Source: Prochlorococcus sp. AG-402-A21 (GTDB lineage: Bacteria > Cyanobacteriota > Cyanobacteriia > PCC-6307 > Cyanobiaceae). Taken from it: DNA of 64,000 nucleotides. The notes under the pieces are model-generated. The model made no database searches and was not told the DNA's origin. It saw only the letters and a program-made list of their open reading frames with translations. The number at the start of each line of letters is the position of its first letter. Within the stretch, counting starts at the first letter, position 1. This document shows, piece by piece, positions 10,729 through 19,634 of the stretch. Both the position numbers and the translations under genes were made by a program. The stretch spans positions 1 to 64,000 of the forward strand of contig QCHI01000001.1 in NCBI GenBank assembly GCA_003279655.1, given 5' to 3'.

Positions 10729-11187
10729 CTAAAAAGAAATACCTGTTTTATCTATAGATGAAATTAATGGATCATAAAAGTGATGAAATAAACTGCCACT
10801 AAAACAGAATAAACAAACAAAACCACTTAAGAGTCCTAGGGAAATAAAATATCTAACATATCCACTTCTTCTTTCTAATTTAGCAACTGAAAAAAGCATG
10901 ATCAATAAGAAAAATAAACCTATTGATTCAGAAGATAAAAGAGCTGTTCTATCGACTACTAATTCAAAATTGGTTCCAAAGAAGAGATCATTGCCTGAAA
11001 TATTGTTTTTAAATAAAATAAAGTTGATTATTTCAGAGAAGGTTAGACTGATAATAATAAAATATGATACTGGCTTTGTAAGTCTGTTCATTGTTTTACT
11101 AAAACTTAACCAGAGCACAGCTATAAAAATAGATGCCATTAATGGGAGCCCAGGAATTAACCAAGTAAGATTTAATAACATAGCCAT
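10729..11187 (-). CDS. Stand-alone NdhF-like N-terminal domain (153 aa or less)
   Basis: The protein reads NLTWLIPGLPLMASIFIAVLWLSFSKTMNRLTKPVSYF and later ELVVDRTALLSSESIGLFFLLIMLFSVAKLERRSGYVRYF. This strongly resembles the first 130 or so residues of NDH-1 subunit NdhF (for example WLIP...NRLRKPV..., and the DKGYVRFF segment). Full NdhF exceeds 600 residues and carries the proton channel; here the gene stops after about four membrane segments, and flanking frames show no continuation. It may be a shortened paralogue with its own role or a relic. TTG (11190) and ATG (11187) are both possible starts. Confidence 0.7.
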   Translation of the reverse strand: MAMLLNLTWLIPGLPLMASIFIAVLWLSFSKTMNRLTKPVSYFIIISLTFSEIINFILFKNNISGNDLFFGTNFELVVDRTALLSSESIGLFFLLIMLFSVAKLERRSGYVRYFISLGLLSGFVCLFCFSGSLFHHFYDPLISSIDKTGISF

Positions 11188-11300
11188 CAAAAAAGCTTAA
11201 TTTTATATGAAACTATAAGTTCTTTTTTTAGCTCTTGAAGACCAAGAATAAAAAAGTAACCTGCATCTAAAACAATACTAATCAAACTAGTACTATTCAT
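11187..11300 (-). CDS. Possible 37-aa hydrophobic leader ORF before the NdhF-like gene
   Basis: Not in the ORF track. Read by hand it encodes MNSTSLISIVLDAGYFFILGLQELKK and continues to a TGA that overlaps the ATG of the NdhF-like gene in the form TGATG. That overlap is typical of translational coupling. There is one short hydrophobic stretch and a basic tail. No clear ribosome binding site was seen and no family is recognised. It may be chance. Confidence 0.28.
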   Translation of the reverse strand: MNSTSLISIVLDAGYFFILGLQELKKELIVSYKIKLF

Positions 11301-11616
11301 TTAAAAAAACATATAATATTTTTTTTAGCAAGAAAACGAATCAAAAACAAGCTATCAATTAATAGTCAAACAAAACTTAATAAGAAAAATAGAACCTTAT
11401 TCAATTTTATATAACTCTTTTTTTATATAATACATAAAACTATTAATATATACAATTTTCAAATAATAATATGCTCATGAAAAATTCACATTCTTCTCTA
11501 AATAATGCTTGATTTACTTGTTTCGAAAGATCTAAAAGATATAACCACATATCGAAAAGAATAAAACTCATATCAAAATAGCTTATAATTTAACTATAGA
11601 TAAGCTTTAACCTCAA
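11301..11616. other. AT-rich intergenic region, no gene seen
   Basis: About 315 bases of very AT-rich sequence between the divergent NdhF-like gene and the Hli-like gene. No RNA gene, repeat or convincing ORF was recognised. It presumably holds promoters for both directions; several TATAAT-like strings occur but cannot be ranked by eye. Confidence 0.5.
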
Positions 11617-11910
11617 ATGTCTGAGAATGATTCAGAGATCAATAATCAAAGTATCAATTCAGATCTAGATGATACAGAAACAATTGAACCTAATAATGAT
11701 TCAAAACTAATTGATCAAAGTCAAAACCTCAATTCATACCCTAAATGGATAAATAATAAAGGCGAAGAGGTAAAACAAGTTTTTGGTTTTAATGAAAATG
11801 CTGAACTTGTTAATGCAAGAGTCGCTATGATAGGTTTTTTAATGCTCATACTCACTGAATTAGCATTTGGTGGCGAGCCAGCAACGTTGAAAATTTTTGG
11901 AATTAGCTAG
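11617..11910 (+). CDS. hli: High-light-inducible (Hli/Scp) protein with long N-terminal extension
   Basis: The C-terminal 45 or so residues read FGFNENAELVNARVAMIGFLMLILTELAFGG. This is a single chlorophyll a/b-binding-type helix with the ExxNxRxAMIGF motif, where Glu and Asn/Arg bind pigment. The first 50 residues are acidic, Asn/Ser-rich and probably disordered, which makes this a long form (97 residues) compared with the 35-48-residue Hli proteins near 57.6 kb. Hli proteins sit in thylakoid membranes and protect photosystems or chlorophyll-synthesis intermediates under stress. Confidence 0.88.
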   Translation: MSENDSEINNQSINSDLDDTETIEPNNDSKLIDQSQNLNSYPKWINNKGEEVKQVFGFNENAELVNARVAMIGFLMLILTELAFGGEPATLKIFGIS

Positions 11911-11966
11911 AAATTAAATCTTTATATTATATTTATTCCAATCACTTAATTCATTTTTTAAAAGCT

Positions 11967-12179
11967 ATGAATAAAAAAACATTAGTTGGTGTTTCATACG
12001 TATCTGCTTGGGTCATTATTTGGGGAACAATTGGGTCACTTATTGATTTTTATTTCCTTCAAAATACATATCTTCCAGGCTCAATAGGGCAGTTTTCAAC
12101 ATTTATAGTTACAGCTTTACTATCTTCAATTGTTGCTATATATATTTTCCCAACAATAAATAATAAATTTATAAGTTAA
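11967..12179 (+). CDS. Small membrane protein, unknown function
   Basis: Seventy residues with two predicted membrane helices (roughly 7-30 and 43-63) joined by a short loop. Family not recognised. It follows the Hli-like gene by 56 bases on the same strand and could be co-transcribed. The 3' end overlaps the convergent next gene by four bases. Confidence 0.6.
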   Translation: MNKKTLVGVSYVSAWVIIWGTIGSLIDFYFLQNTYLPGSIGQFSTFIVTALLSSIVAIYIFPTINNKFIS

Positions 12180-12415
12180 TAACGATAACGTTCAACAACT
12201 TGAGAAGGCTTATCATTAATTCCTTTCTGATAAAGGATCCATTGGTTGGTTTCAAGATCATGGTCACAACCCAAGTCTTCTAGGTCAACAGATTTCAATC
12301 GTAATTCATAATGGCATTGCTGATCAGCTTCAAAGGCGGATTTATAGCCCGTAAAAAAATATACATATCCTAGAATAATTGCTATTAGAGATATAAAAGC
12401 AATGCTTATTTTCAT
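12176..12415 (-). CDS. Small protein with N-terminal membrane anchor, unknown function
   Basis: Seventy-nine residues. An N-terminal hydrophobic segment (ISIAFISLIAIILGYVYFF) acts as anchor or signal. The rest is soluble and contains two cysteines (QQCHYELRL, LGCDHDLE) that could pair outside the cytoplasm. Ends in VVERYRY. Not recognised as a named family; the composition and clear start suggest a real, conserved picocyanobacterial gene. Confidence 0.6.
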   Translation of the reverse strand: MKISIAFISLIAIILGYVYFFTGYKSAFEADQQCHYELRLKSVDLEDLGCDHDLETNQWILYQKGINDKPSQVVERYRY

Positions 12416-12470
12416 AAAATCTAATAATTCATTAATAATATATTAGCTTTTCAGGTAGACAAAAAAGAAT

Positions 12471-12659
12471 TTATAATTTTTTGTCTTTTACTTTTTCTAA
12501 AGGTATTTCACATTCAGTTAAATCTTGATCATTTAAACGATCCAATATACGAACCATATCAAGTGCTGAAAGTTCTCCATTGGTTCCCCATTTAAGAGTT
12601 GTCTTTCGCTGTTGAGGAATCTTTTTCTCCTTGTTCTCCTGACCTTTTTTTTGGACCAT
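12471..12659 (-). CDS. Small basic hypothetical protein (62 aa)
   Basis: A lysine-rich N-terminus (MVQKKGQENKEKKIPQQRKT) leads to a compact segment with GELSALDMVRILDRLNDQDLTECEIPLE. No membrane segment is predicted. Function unknown. It is one of four consecutive short minus-strand genes before HU. Confidence 0.5.
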   Translation of the reverse strand: MVQKKGQENKEKKIPQQRKTTLKWGTNGELSALDMVRILDRLNDQDLTECEIPLEKVKDKKL

Positions 12660-12831
12660 TACTACTACAATGCCTCTAATTAAATATTAAAATATAGAGC
12701 TTCTATATCAAAACGATAGAAGAAATCCTTTGTCAAACTTTACTTTCTTGTTTAATAGTAATATTTTCCTATTTTTAGCAATTCCACTAAATCATTCTAA
12801 TTATTCAAATATTAAGTTTATAAAACCACTA

Positions 12832-13104
12832 TCATCTGCCAAAATTGTAAACAAACTCTTGAAATGAAGGATTGTAAAAGTAAACAAGTACACTAATAAC
12901 TAATAAGACATTCAAACCAATTACTATTGAACCAATAATAACTCTCTGACGCTTACCTGGGACTTTATATTTCATACCAGCTGGCAAGTTAACTAATACG
13001 TCTGGATCATTAGCAGTTGATTTCTTAAACTTATTGTCTTTGACCTTATTGGTCTTAGTTGCCTTATCATTAGTTTTTTTGGAATCAAAAGCTTTAGAGC
13101 CCAT
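12832..13104 (-). CDS. Single-pass membrane protein with Lys-rich N-terminus (90 aa)
   Basis: The first 40 residues are charged and lysine-rich. The motif LVNLPAGMKYKVPGKRQRVIIGS precedes one transmembrane helix (about residues 57-78), and a short tail YNPSFQEFVYNFGR ends the protein. The tail resembles HNPAFHGFV of the small protein at 57060, suggesting a shared family. Function unknown. The large positive charge before the helix predicts a cytoplasmic N-terminus. Confidence 0.65.
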   Translation of the reverse strand: MGSKAFDSKKTNDKATKTNKVKDNKFKKSTANDPDVLVNLPAGMKYKVPGKRQRVIIGSIVIGLNVLLVISVLVYFYNPSFQEFVYNFGR

Positions 13105-13257
13105 TTTCTTAGTTAGAAGAATTTCTTTATCTTTATAGTTCTAAGCTTACTTAGGAAAATCAGATAAAAACCTATTTTGTTCTAGTTTTTCACATTAATT
13201 TGTTAAATAAGTCAGAAATCAAAAATCAAGTGATCATAATCAATTTATTGATTATAT

Positions 13258-13584
13258 TTAGCAAAATTTCCTGATAGAATCAATAATACTTTTCGCTTCT
13301 TTTCTTTTGAAATTAGAATTCATAGCCATTATTAAATTTGCCTCTAAACCTAATAATCTAGTTTGACAAGAAAAATTTTGATTTTTTACAGCATTTTTTT
13401 GATAGTCATTTATTTTAAATAATGCTTCCTTGCAGGATTTTATATCTTTATAACATATCAAAACCAACGCATCAATTTCAAAATAATCTTTAGATTGATT
13501 TGCTATCAGTGGATTTAAAGGAAAAAAAATATATATAAAAAGAAGAGATACGAATTTAATTTTTTCAAATGGATAACCAATCAA
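13258..13584 (-). CDS. Small secreted protein, unknown function
   Basis: A hydrophobic signal-like segment (IKFVSLLFIYIFFPLNPLIANQ) ends near residue 30. The remaining 78 residues carry four cysteines (ICYKDIKSCKEAL, FSCQTRL, RKFC), an even number suited to disulfides in the periplasm or lumen. Family not recognised. Length 108 residues. Confidence 0.55.
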   Translation of the reverse strand: MIGYPFEKIKFVSLLFIYIFFPLNPLIANQSKDYFEIDALVLICYKDIKSCKEALFKINDYQKNAVKNQNFSCQTRLLGLEANLIMAMNSNFKRKEAKSIIDSIRKFC

Positions 13585-13700
13585 AACATAATCTCCAATT
13601 CAATGTATTGGTAATTGTTTGAATATGACTAAAAATAGCAGCGTGAATAAAAAGAAAAATTATTTTCTTAATCATACAAACTTTAGATTTATATAAAAAA

Positions 13701-13723
13701 AGGACTCATTTTTAAAGAGTCCC
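13701..13723 (-). terminator. Rho-independent terminator after HU gene
   Basis: On the minus strand GGGACTC pairs with GAGTCC around an A/T loop, and a run of T follows. It lies about 45 bases past the HU stop codon, in the right orientation to end that transcript. Confidence 0.75.
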
Positions 13724-13767
13724 TTATAAAAAAAGAAAAAGTAAGTAAGAAAAACAGCTTTAAAGAC

Positions 13768-14043
13768 TCATCCCTGAACACGGTCCTTAAAAAGTTTCCC
13801 AGCTGTAAAGGCAGGGACTCGCTTGGCAGGTATTGCTATCTTTTCTCCAGTTTTAGGGTTTAGTCCCTGACGAGCTGAACGATCACGAGGCTCAAATGAG
13901 CCAAAACCCAGAATGGAGACTTTCTTACCCTCCACTACAGAATCAATAATTGTATCTATGGCGGCATCAACTACCAGAGAAACGTCTGTTTTCGTTAGCT
14001 CTGTACGAGCTGCAACCAGGTTGACTAAATCTGCTTTGTTCAT
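13768..14043 (-). CDS. hup: DNA-binding protein HU
   Basis: Histone-like protein of 91 residues that bends and compacts DNA as a dimer. It begins MNKADLVNLVAARTELTKTDVSLVVDA (helical dimer part). It contains the beta-arm signature GFGSFEPRDRSARQGLNPKTGEKIAIPAKRVPAFTAGKLFKD with the conserved proline at the DNA-intercalating tip. The gene stands alone, with a terminator downstream and a long leader upstream that can fold into a hairpin. Confidence 0.97.
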   Translation of the reverse strand: MNKADLVNLVAARTELTKTDVSLVVDAAIDTIIDSVVEGKKVSILGFGSFEPRDRSARQGLNPKTGEKIAIPAKRVPAFTAGKLFKDRVQG

Positions 14044-14079
14044 TGGAAAGATTGTATGTAGCAGGGAGTAAGAGGAGGA

Positions 14080-14100
14080 AAACCAATAGGAAATTGGTTT
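14080..14100 (-). promoter_or_regulatory. Hairpin in the leader of the HU gene
   Basis: AAACCAAT and ATTGGTTT form a perfect 8-bp inverted repeat with a 5-base loop, about 37 bases upstream of the HU start codon. It could be a leader structure or a protein-binding palindrome. No function can be assigned from sequence alone. Confidence 0.35.
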
Positions 14101-14804
14101 CCAAAAAACTCAATCTTGCTAATCGTATGGACCAAATCACTTGCCTGCAACCCAAAGGGCTTGTGACATAAAGCTTTCTAAAAAATATATCTGCATTTTT
14201 TCTTCATTCAATAATCTTTCAAAGATTCGAACTAGATAACTTAAGAAAGACGCAGAATTTCTGTTTTCCCCAAGAAGCTTGTCAGGGCAATACTTCTGAA
14301 AAGATGGTTTAACACATTTATGCTAAAAAAACGCTCTGAAGTTTGAAATTAATTATTTTTTCTAACAAAAATCAGACATTTAATGAAATTCTCATGAAAC
14401 AACAAAGGTCTGCAGAACAGCACATTTATTGGTATTACAAAATAATAACCACACTAAAAAAGAGAATAATAAATGGCAAATCAGATTTTTTATAGCTCCA
14501 GAGCATCCATTCTTAAGCTGTAATTCCTAAAGAAGCTCTAAATTTCTCCTTGACCTTTTTCCAAAAACCTTCAAAAGATTTGATTTTCAATTGGAATAGA
14601 ATATGTTTTAACTCCGTTCAAACCCAAATCGCAAAATCAACGAACTTTTCTAGCAAAAACGATTTAGTATTCATTTGAAAAGCACCAAATTCCTAATACA
14701 AGTTTTTTTTAATTGAATTTCGTTTTTCATAACTTGTTAAAACAAACTAAACACCTAACTTGTAGGAAAAGTTACTTAATTATTTTTATAAAGGACAAAC
14801 ACAA
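14101..14804. other. Long intergenic region between HU and glgX
   Basis: About 700 bases between two divergent genes. No tRNA, repeat or convincing long ORF was seen. One short minus-strand frame at 14513-14590 (TTG start, MKIKSFEGFWKKVKEKFRASLGITA) has protein-like composition and is either a 25-residue peptide or the end of a lost gene. The promoters of HU and glgX must lie here. Confidence 0.5.
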
Positions 14805-16865
14805 TTGGGAAAAGTAAAAGTTGGTTCAGCATGGCCTTTAGGTAGCTCAGTTACTGTTGATGGGGTTAATTTCTCCATCGCAGCACCACATGCAACAAAC
14901 GTAGAATTACTAATCTTCCAGAATGAAGACGACGAATATGCAAAAGAAACAATACCCTTAGATCAGAAAAATAGGTCTGGGGATTATTGGCATGTTGAAT
15001 TAGAGGGGCTAACCGAAGGAACGTTATATGGATATAAAGTATCAATTGATGGGCACTTGGCTTCCGAGGAACATATTGTTTTAGATCCATGTGCAAGAGC
15101 AATTACAGGGTGGGGGCATTACATAAGAAATCAAAAAGAAAAAGTGAATAATTGTTATGGGAATTGCCTAAAGGGAGTAGTAACTAAAAGAGATTATTTT
15201 GATTTCAAATCCCACCCAAGACCTAAACATTCATGGAATAAAACAATCATTTATGAATTACATGTTGGTGGTTTTACTAAAAGCAGTGATTCAAGTATTA
15301 GCAAAAGCAAGAAGGGAACATTTTTAGGATTAATTGAAAAGATACCTTATCTAAAAAATCTTGGTATTACATCTATTGAGCTGCTTCCTGTTTTCGCATT
15401 TGATTCTAATGATGCCCCTGAAGGACTAGTTAACTATTGGGGTTATAGCCCTATCAATTGGTTCACGCCACATCAAGGTTTTGTAAATAGTTGTAATCCA
15501 TTAGAAGCAAGGAAAGAATTCAAACAGTTTGTAGAAGTTTGCCATGATAATGAGCTAGAGGTATTAATCGATGTGGTCTATAATCACACTACAGAAGGGA
15601 ATCAAGATGGTCCAAGTATAAGTTGGAAAAATTTTGGTCCTAAAACTTACTACCATCAAGATGAAAAGGAAAATTATCAAGATGTAAGTGGATGTGGAAA
15701 TAGTATTGCCGCTAATCGTCCTTTAGTTAGGAAATTAATATTAGAATCACTTCATTGTTGGGCAGTTGAGTTAGGTGTTGATGGATTTCGTTTTGACTTA
15801 GGTATTGCTTTGAGTAGAGGAGAAAATTTAATTCCTTTAGAGAAACCTCCCTTATTTGAAGAAATAGAAGCAGATCCTAAACTAAGTGATGTGAAATTAA
15901 TCAGTGAACCCTGGGATTGTGGTGGTCTTTACAAACTAGGTGATTTTCCAGCAAAAGAGTTCAGAACCTGGAATGGACATTTTAGAGATGATATTAGACG
16001 ATTTTGGAAAGGGGATAAAAGCACAATATGGCCACTTAAAGATAGACTAATAGGGAATAAATTACTATATAATGATAATAATTTAGCAAATATTTTTAGT
16101 ATTAATTTCATAACTTCTCATGATGGATTTACCCTAAAAGATCTAGTAAGTTTTAACAAAAAACATAACCTTGCAAATGGCGAAAAGAATAGAGATGGAG
16201 AGAACAATAATAATAGTTATAATTATGGAGTTGAAGGACCAACGACTAATAAAGAAATAAATATTTTAAGGCAAAAACAACAAAGAAATCTTCTTTCAAC
16301 ACTCCTTTTATCTCCAGGAGTACCGATGATTTTAATGGGAGACGAAGTAGGTAGAAGCCAAGGAGGTAATAACAACACTTGGTGTCAAGACAACCCACTC
16401 GGTTGGATGGATTGGAATCATAAGAATTGGGATCATGACTTAAAAGAATTTGTATTAAAGCTGATATCTCTAAGGAAACAACTACCTGAGTTTTTCAGTC
16501 CTGATAGTATTTATGATTGCCAGAAAGATAATACCAAGGTCAAAACATCCAATTTTTGGATTCAGTGGCATGGCATTAAAGTTAATAAACCTGACTGGGG
16601 TGACTGGTCACATACTCTTGGATTTAGCATTAACAAAAACGATGAAGGCTCAGCAATCTGGCTTGGCTTTAATGCTTACAAAGAATCAATGATTTTTGAC
16701 TTGCCTACCCCAATTTCTCCTTGGAAAAAATATATTGATACCTCTATTTTGAAAACTAAAAAAGTCTCTAACAAACCTTTAGCGAATCAAAAAAATGTGC
16801 GAATCGAAAGTAACAGTCTTGTGCTTATGGTCTCCAGCGAGTATTCAAAAAGAATTAAGCTATGA
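14805..16865 (+). CDS. glgX: Glycogen debranching enzyme / isoamylase (GH13)
   Basis: Hydrolyses alpha-1,6 branches of glycogen. An N-terminal carbohydrate-binding (CBM48-like) domain begins WPLGSSVTVDGVNFSI. The GH13 barrel follows with DVVYNHTTEG (about 256), the nucleophile in GVDGFRFDLG (about 330), the acid/base in LISEPWD (about 367) and FITSHDGFTL (about 437). The length of 686 residues matches GlgX/TreX proteins. The start is TTG at 14805, supported by AAAGGA about ten bases upstream; no upstream ATG fits. It ends 13 bases before tRNA-Gly, which is on the other strand. Confidence 0.95.
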   Translation: MGKVKVGSAWPLGSSVTVDGVNFSIAAPHATNVELLIFQNEDDEYAKETIPLDQKNRSGDYWHVELEGLTEGTLYGYKVSIDGHLASEEHIVLDPCARAITGWGHYIRNQKEKVNNCYGNCLKGVVTKRDYFDFKSHPRPKHSWNKTIIYELHVGGFTKSSDSSISKSKKGTFLGLIEKIPYLKNLGITSIELLPVFAFDSNDAPEGLVNYWGYSPINWFTPHQGFVNSCNPLEARKEFKQFVEVCHDNELEVLIDVVYNHTTEGNQDGPSISWKNFGPKTYYHQDEKENYQDVSGCGNSIAANRPLVRKLILESLHCWAVELGVDGFRFDLGIALSRGENLIPLEKPPLFEEIEADPKLSDVKLISEPWDCGGLYKLGDFPAKEFRTWNGHFRDDIRRFWKGDKSTIWPLKDRLIGNKLLYNDNNLANIFSINFITSHDGFTLKDLVSFNKKHNLANGEKNRDGENNNNSYNYGVEGPTTNKEINILRQKQQRNLLSTLLLSPGVPMILMGDEVGRSQGGNNNTWCQDNPLGWMDWNHKNWDHDLKEFVLKLISLRKQLPEFFSPDSIYDCQKDNTKVKTSNFWIQWHGIKVNKPDWGDWSHTLGFSINKNDEGSAIWLGFNAYKESMIFDLPTPISPWKKYIDTSILKTKKVSNKPLANQKNVRIESNSLVLMVSSEYSKRIKL

Positions 16866-16877
16866 GAGTCAAAATCA

Positions 16878-16948
<71 letters not shown>

Positions 16949-17036
16949 GCTAGAACTGAAGATCTACTCACTGTTGGAGTAAAAGTAATTCAGCTTTCTC
17001 CATTATTACCTTGCGAGTCCCATTATCCAAAAAAGA

Positions 17037-18440
17037 GTGCATAAGTCCACATCGCTTTACGAAGGAAATAATCGCACAAGACTAATGATCTCTTATGCAA
17101 TGGGAGATGCTGGAACGGGATTAGCCGCAATACAATTAGGTACTTATCTATTTCTATTTTTTACTTGTGCTGCAGGAATTCCTGCCTTTATTGCAGGCTC
17201 GCTTCTCATGGTTTCAAAACTTTGGGATGCGATAAATGATCCTCTAATTGGATGGATGAGTGATCACACCAGATCAAGATGGGGGCCAAGGCTTCCTTGG
17301 ATGATTGGAGGTTCTGTTCCACTAGGTTTGTTCCTTGCCGCAATGTGGTGGGTCCCTCCTGGAGGAATAGATGCGAAAACAACTTATTACGTATTCGCAG
17401 CAATTTTCTTGATGACAGCCTATACATCCGTAAATCTTCCTTTTGCCGCATTATCTACAGAGCTAACTGAAAATATAGCTATTAGAACAAGACTCAATGC
17501 TGCAAGATTTACTGGGTCTATTATTGCTGGGACAACTGGGTTAATAGTAGCTGCAGGCTTCTTATCTCAAGGAGTGGAAGGTTATACTCCAATGGGAAGA
17601 GTAACGGGAATAATTGCTACTTCGACCACATTAATTTCTTGCTGGGGACTAGCACCATTTGCTAAAAAAGCTAGAAAACCCACTTCTCAATCAGAACCTT
17701 TTAAGCAGCAAATAAAAAGAGTTTTAAATAATAAACTTTTCACACGAATTATCGCTCTTTACTTGCTTCTTTGGTGCGGACTGCAATTAATGCAAACCGT
17801 TTCATTAATCTATCTTGAGCAAGTAATGCTTGTTCCAATAGAAATTTCAAAATGGATACCAATACCATTTCAAATTAGTACTCTATTAGGTTTACAGTTT
17901 TGGAGCTTTTACTCCAATAAATACGGAAGGATATCAGCACTATTTAAAGGGGGGAGAATATGGATATTAGCTTGCCTTTTAGTTATGTTAATTCCTCCAA
18001 TAACAAAGGGAGTCAGTATCAATACTTTATTATCTTTTGGCAATATTGAAGGGATAAAAATGCTAATTCTTCTATTAATAATTGTTTTAGTTGGCTTTGG
18101 AGCTTCCACAGCATATCTAATCCCTTGGTCTTTACTTCCTGATGCTATTGATCAAGATCCCGAAAAACCTTCAGGAATATATACAGCATGGATGGTTTTT
18201 ATTCAGAAAATCGGTATTGGTTTAAGCGTTCAATTTTTAGGAGTTCTTTTATCTTTATCAGGATATAAATCATCAACTAATTGCTTATCAAGTTTTGAAG
18301 ACTTAGATCAACCACTAACAGCAATCATTACTATAAGATTGTGCATGGGATTAATACCTTCTTTTCTAGTAATTGCTGGATTAATAACTATGAAGCCCTG
18401 GAGATGTTTAGATTTTAAATCTAAAAGAGTAAGTCCATGA
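17037..18440 (+). CDS. MFS transporter, GPH cation:sugar symporter type
   Basis: Major facilitator protein of 467 residues with about twelve hydrophobic helices. The N-terminal half has MISYAMGDAGTGLAAIQLGTYLFLFFT and the loop DPLIGWMSDHTRSRWGPRLPWM. This loop is the hallmark of the glycoside-pentoside-hexuronide (MelB-like) family. A second PWSLLPDAIDQD motif lies in the second half. The substrate is unknown. The start is GTG at 17037, or possibly the ATG at 17085. It overlaps the next gene by four bases (ATGA), so the two are coupled. Confidence 0.9.
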   Translation: MHKSTSLYEGNNRTRLMISYAMGDAGTGLAAIQLGTYLFLFFTCAAGIPAFIAGSLLMVSKLWDAINDPLIGWMSDHTRSRWGPRLPWMIGGSVPLGLFLAAMWWVPPGGIDAKTTYYVFAAIFLMTAYTSVNLPFAALSTELTENIAIRTRLNAARFTGSIIAGTTGLIVAAGFLSQGVEGYTPMGRVTGIIATSTTLISCWGLAPFAKKARKPTSQSEPFKQQIKRVLNNKLFTRIIALYLLLWCGLQLMQTVSLIYLEQVMLVPIEISKWIPIPFQISTLLGLQFWSFYSNKYGRISALFKGGRIWILACLLVMLIPPITKGVSINTLLSFGNIEGIKMLILLLIIVLVGFGASTAYLIPWSLLPDAIDQDPEKPSGIYTAWMVFIQKIGIGLSVQFLGVLLSLSGYKSSTNCLSSFEDLDQPLTAIITIRLCMGLIPSFLVIAGLITMKPWRCLDFKSKRVSP

Positions 18441-19186
18441 ACTACTCACCTCGTTGGCTAAGAAGATTTTTTAGCAGCATGTTAATTGGGGGCCAAGCAA
18501 TTGCATCAATAGCTAAAGGGAAAATCAATAAATCAGATTTAATAGATCAACTAATGGAAGCAGGGCCAGGTAGTTTCCTAATCGTATTAATAACAAGCAT
18601 TGCAGCAGGAACCGTTTTCAATATTCAGGTAGCTGCAGAACTGAGTAAACAAGGTTTAGGTTCTGCAGTTGGAGGACTATTAGCAATTGGTATGGCAAGG
18701 GAGATAGCTCCTCTCCTTACCGCAACTCTTCTCACTGGAAAAGTTGCAACTGCTTATGCTGCCCAAATAGGAACAATGAAAGTTACTGAGCAAATTGATG
18801 CTATTACGATGCTACAAACAGACCCAGTTGAATATTTAGTTGTCCCAAGGCTATGCGCGATGGTTGTAATGGCTCCAATTCAATGCTTGCTATTTTTTTC
18901 TATCGCTTTATTTAGCGGTCAATTTAGCAGCACTGTTCTCTATCAGATTCCACCAAGCATCTTTTGGAATTCGGTTAGAGAATGGCTCATAACATCCGAT
19001 CTTCCATTTATGATTGTTAAAGCATTAGTGTTTGGTCTCTTAATCGCAATTATTGCTTGCGGATGGGGATTAACTACAAGAGGCGGGCCAAAAGAAGTAG
19101 GTTCAAGTACTACTGGAGCAGTAGTAATGACTCTAATAACCGTTTCTTTAGTAGATGTATTGCTTACCCAAGTTCTTTTTGGCTAA
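18437..19186 (+). CDS. MlaE-type ABC transporter permease (Ycf63-like)
   Basis: Permease of the MlaE/DUF140 family, 249 residues with five or six membrane helices. Family motifs are FNIQVAAELSKQGLGSAVGGLLAIGMAREIAPLLTATLLTGKVATAYAAQIGTMKVTEQIDAI and the C-terminal GLTTRGGPKEVGSSTTGAVV. Relatives move lipids between membranes (the Mla system, and TGD1 in plastids). The partner ATPase and MCE-type protein are not adjacent. The gene is tightly linked to the upstream transporter and the downstream DUF3119 gene. Confidence 0.93.
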   Translation: MNYSPRWLRRFFSSMLIGGQAIASIAKGKINKSDLIDQLMEAGPGSFLIVLITSIAAGTVFNIQVAAELSKQGLGSAVGGLLAIGMAREIAPLLTATLLTGKVATAYAAQIGTMKVTEQIDAITMLQTDPVEYLVVPRLCAMVVMAPIQCLLFFSIALFSGQFSSTVLYQIPPSIFWNSVREWLITSDLPFMIVKALVFGLLIAIIACGWGLTTRGGPKEVGSSTTGAVVMTLITVSLVDVLLTQVLFG

Positions 19187-19191
19187 AAACT

Positions 19192-19620
19192 ATGACTTCT
19201 GAAAATCTTCTTGATAAAGATAGTGTGATTTTGTCGCCTTCTTATCGTTTACCAATCTTCATAATATTTTTAGGCTTATTATTTTTAATAACATCATTTC
19301 ATCCTTGGCCAACGATTGCAATTAGCAGTTTTGGTTTCTTCCTATTGCTGCAATCTTTTACCTTAAAACTAAAATTTACTAAAGAAGATTTAATTGTCAT
19401 GCAGCTTGGGAATGAATTAAGAAGATTTCCTTTTAAAAATTGGAAAGCATGGAGAATTATATTACCTGAATTACCAGGTTTTCTTTACTTTAGAGAGGAA
19501 GCAAGCCCTCATCTATTGCCCATCCTTTTTGAGGTCAACTCGTTAAAAGAACAGCTAAAGTTAAGGGTCAAGGATTTAGAAATACAAAAAGAAGTAGAAT
19601 CATCAAAATCTAAAACTTAA
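19192..19620 (+). CDS. DUF3119 family membrane-associated protein
   Basis: The ORF track starts at 19057, but the part before MTSENLLDKD overlaps the permease gene in another frame and is not protein-like. ATG 19192, six bases after the permease stop, is chosen, giving 142 residues. Two adjacent hydrophobic segments (PIFIIFLGLLFLITSF, TIAISSFGFFLLLQSF) are followed by a soluble domain with FPFKNWKAWRIILPELPGFLYFREE. This matches the cyanobacterial DUF3119 family of unknown function. Confidence 0.85.
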   Translation: MTSENLLDKDSVILSPSYRLPIFIIFLGLLFLITSFHPWPTIAISSFGFFLLLQSFTLKLKFTKEDLIVMQLGNELRRFPFKNWKAWRIILPELPGFLYFREEASPHLLPILFEVNSLKEQLKLRVKDLEIQKEVESSKSKT

Positions 19621-19634
19621 TTGAAGTTTTAAAT

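Noticed and set aside
10898-11200. Plus-strand 100-residue ORF
   Set aside because: It lies opposite the NdhF-like gene and has no protein-like motif.
13967-14155. Minus-strand 62-residue ORF overlapping HU
   Set aside because: It overlaps the HU start in another frame and covers the HU leader; no family resemblance.
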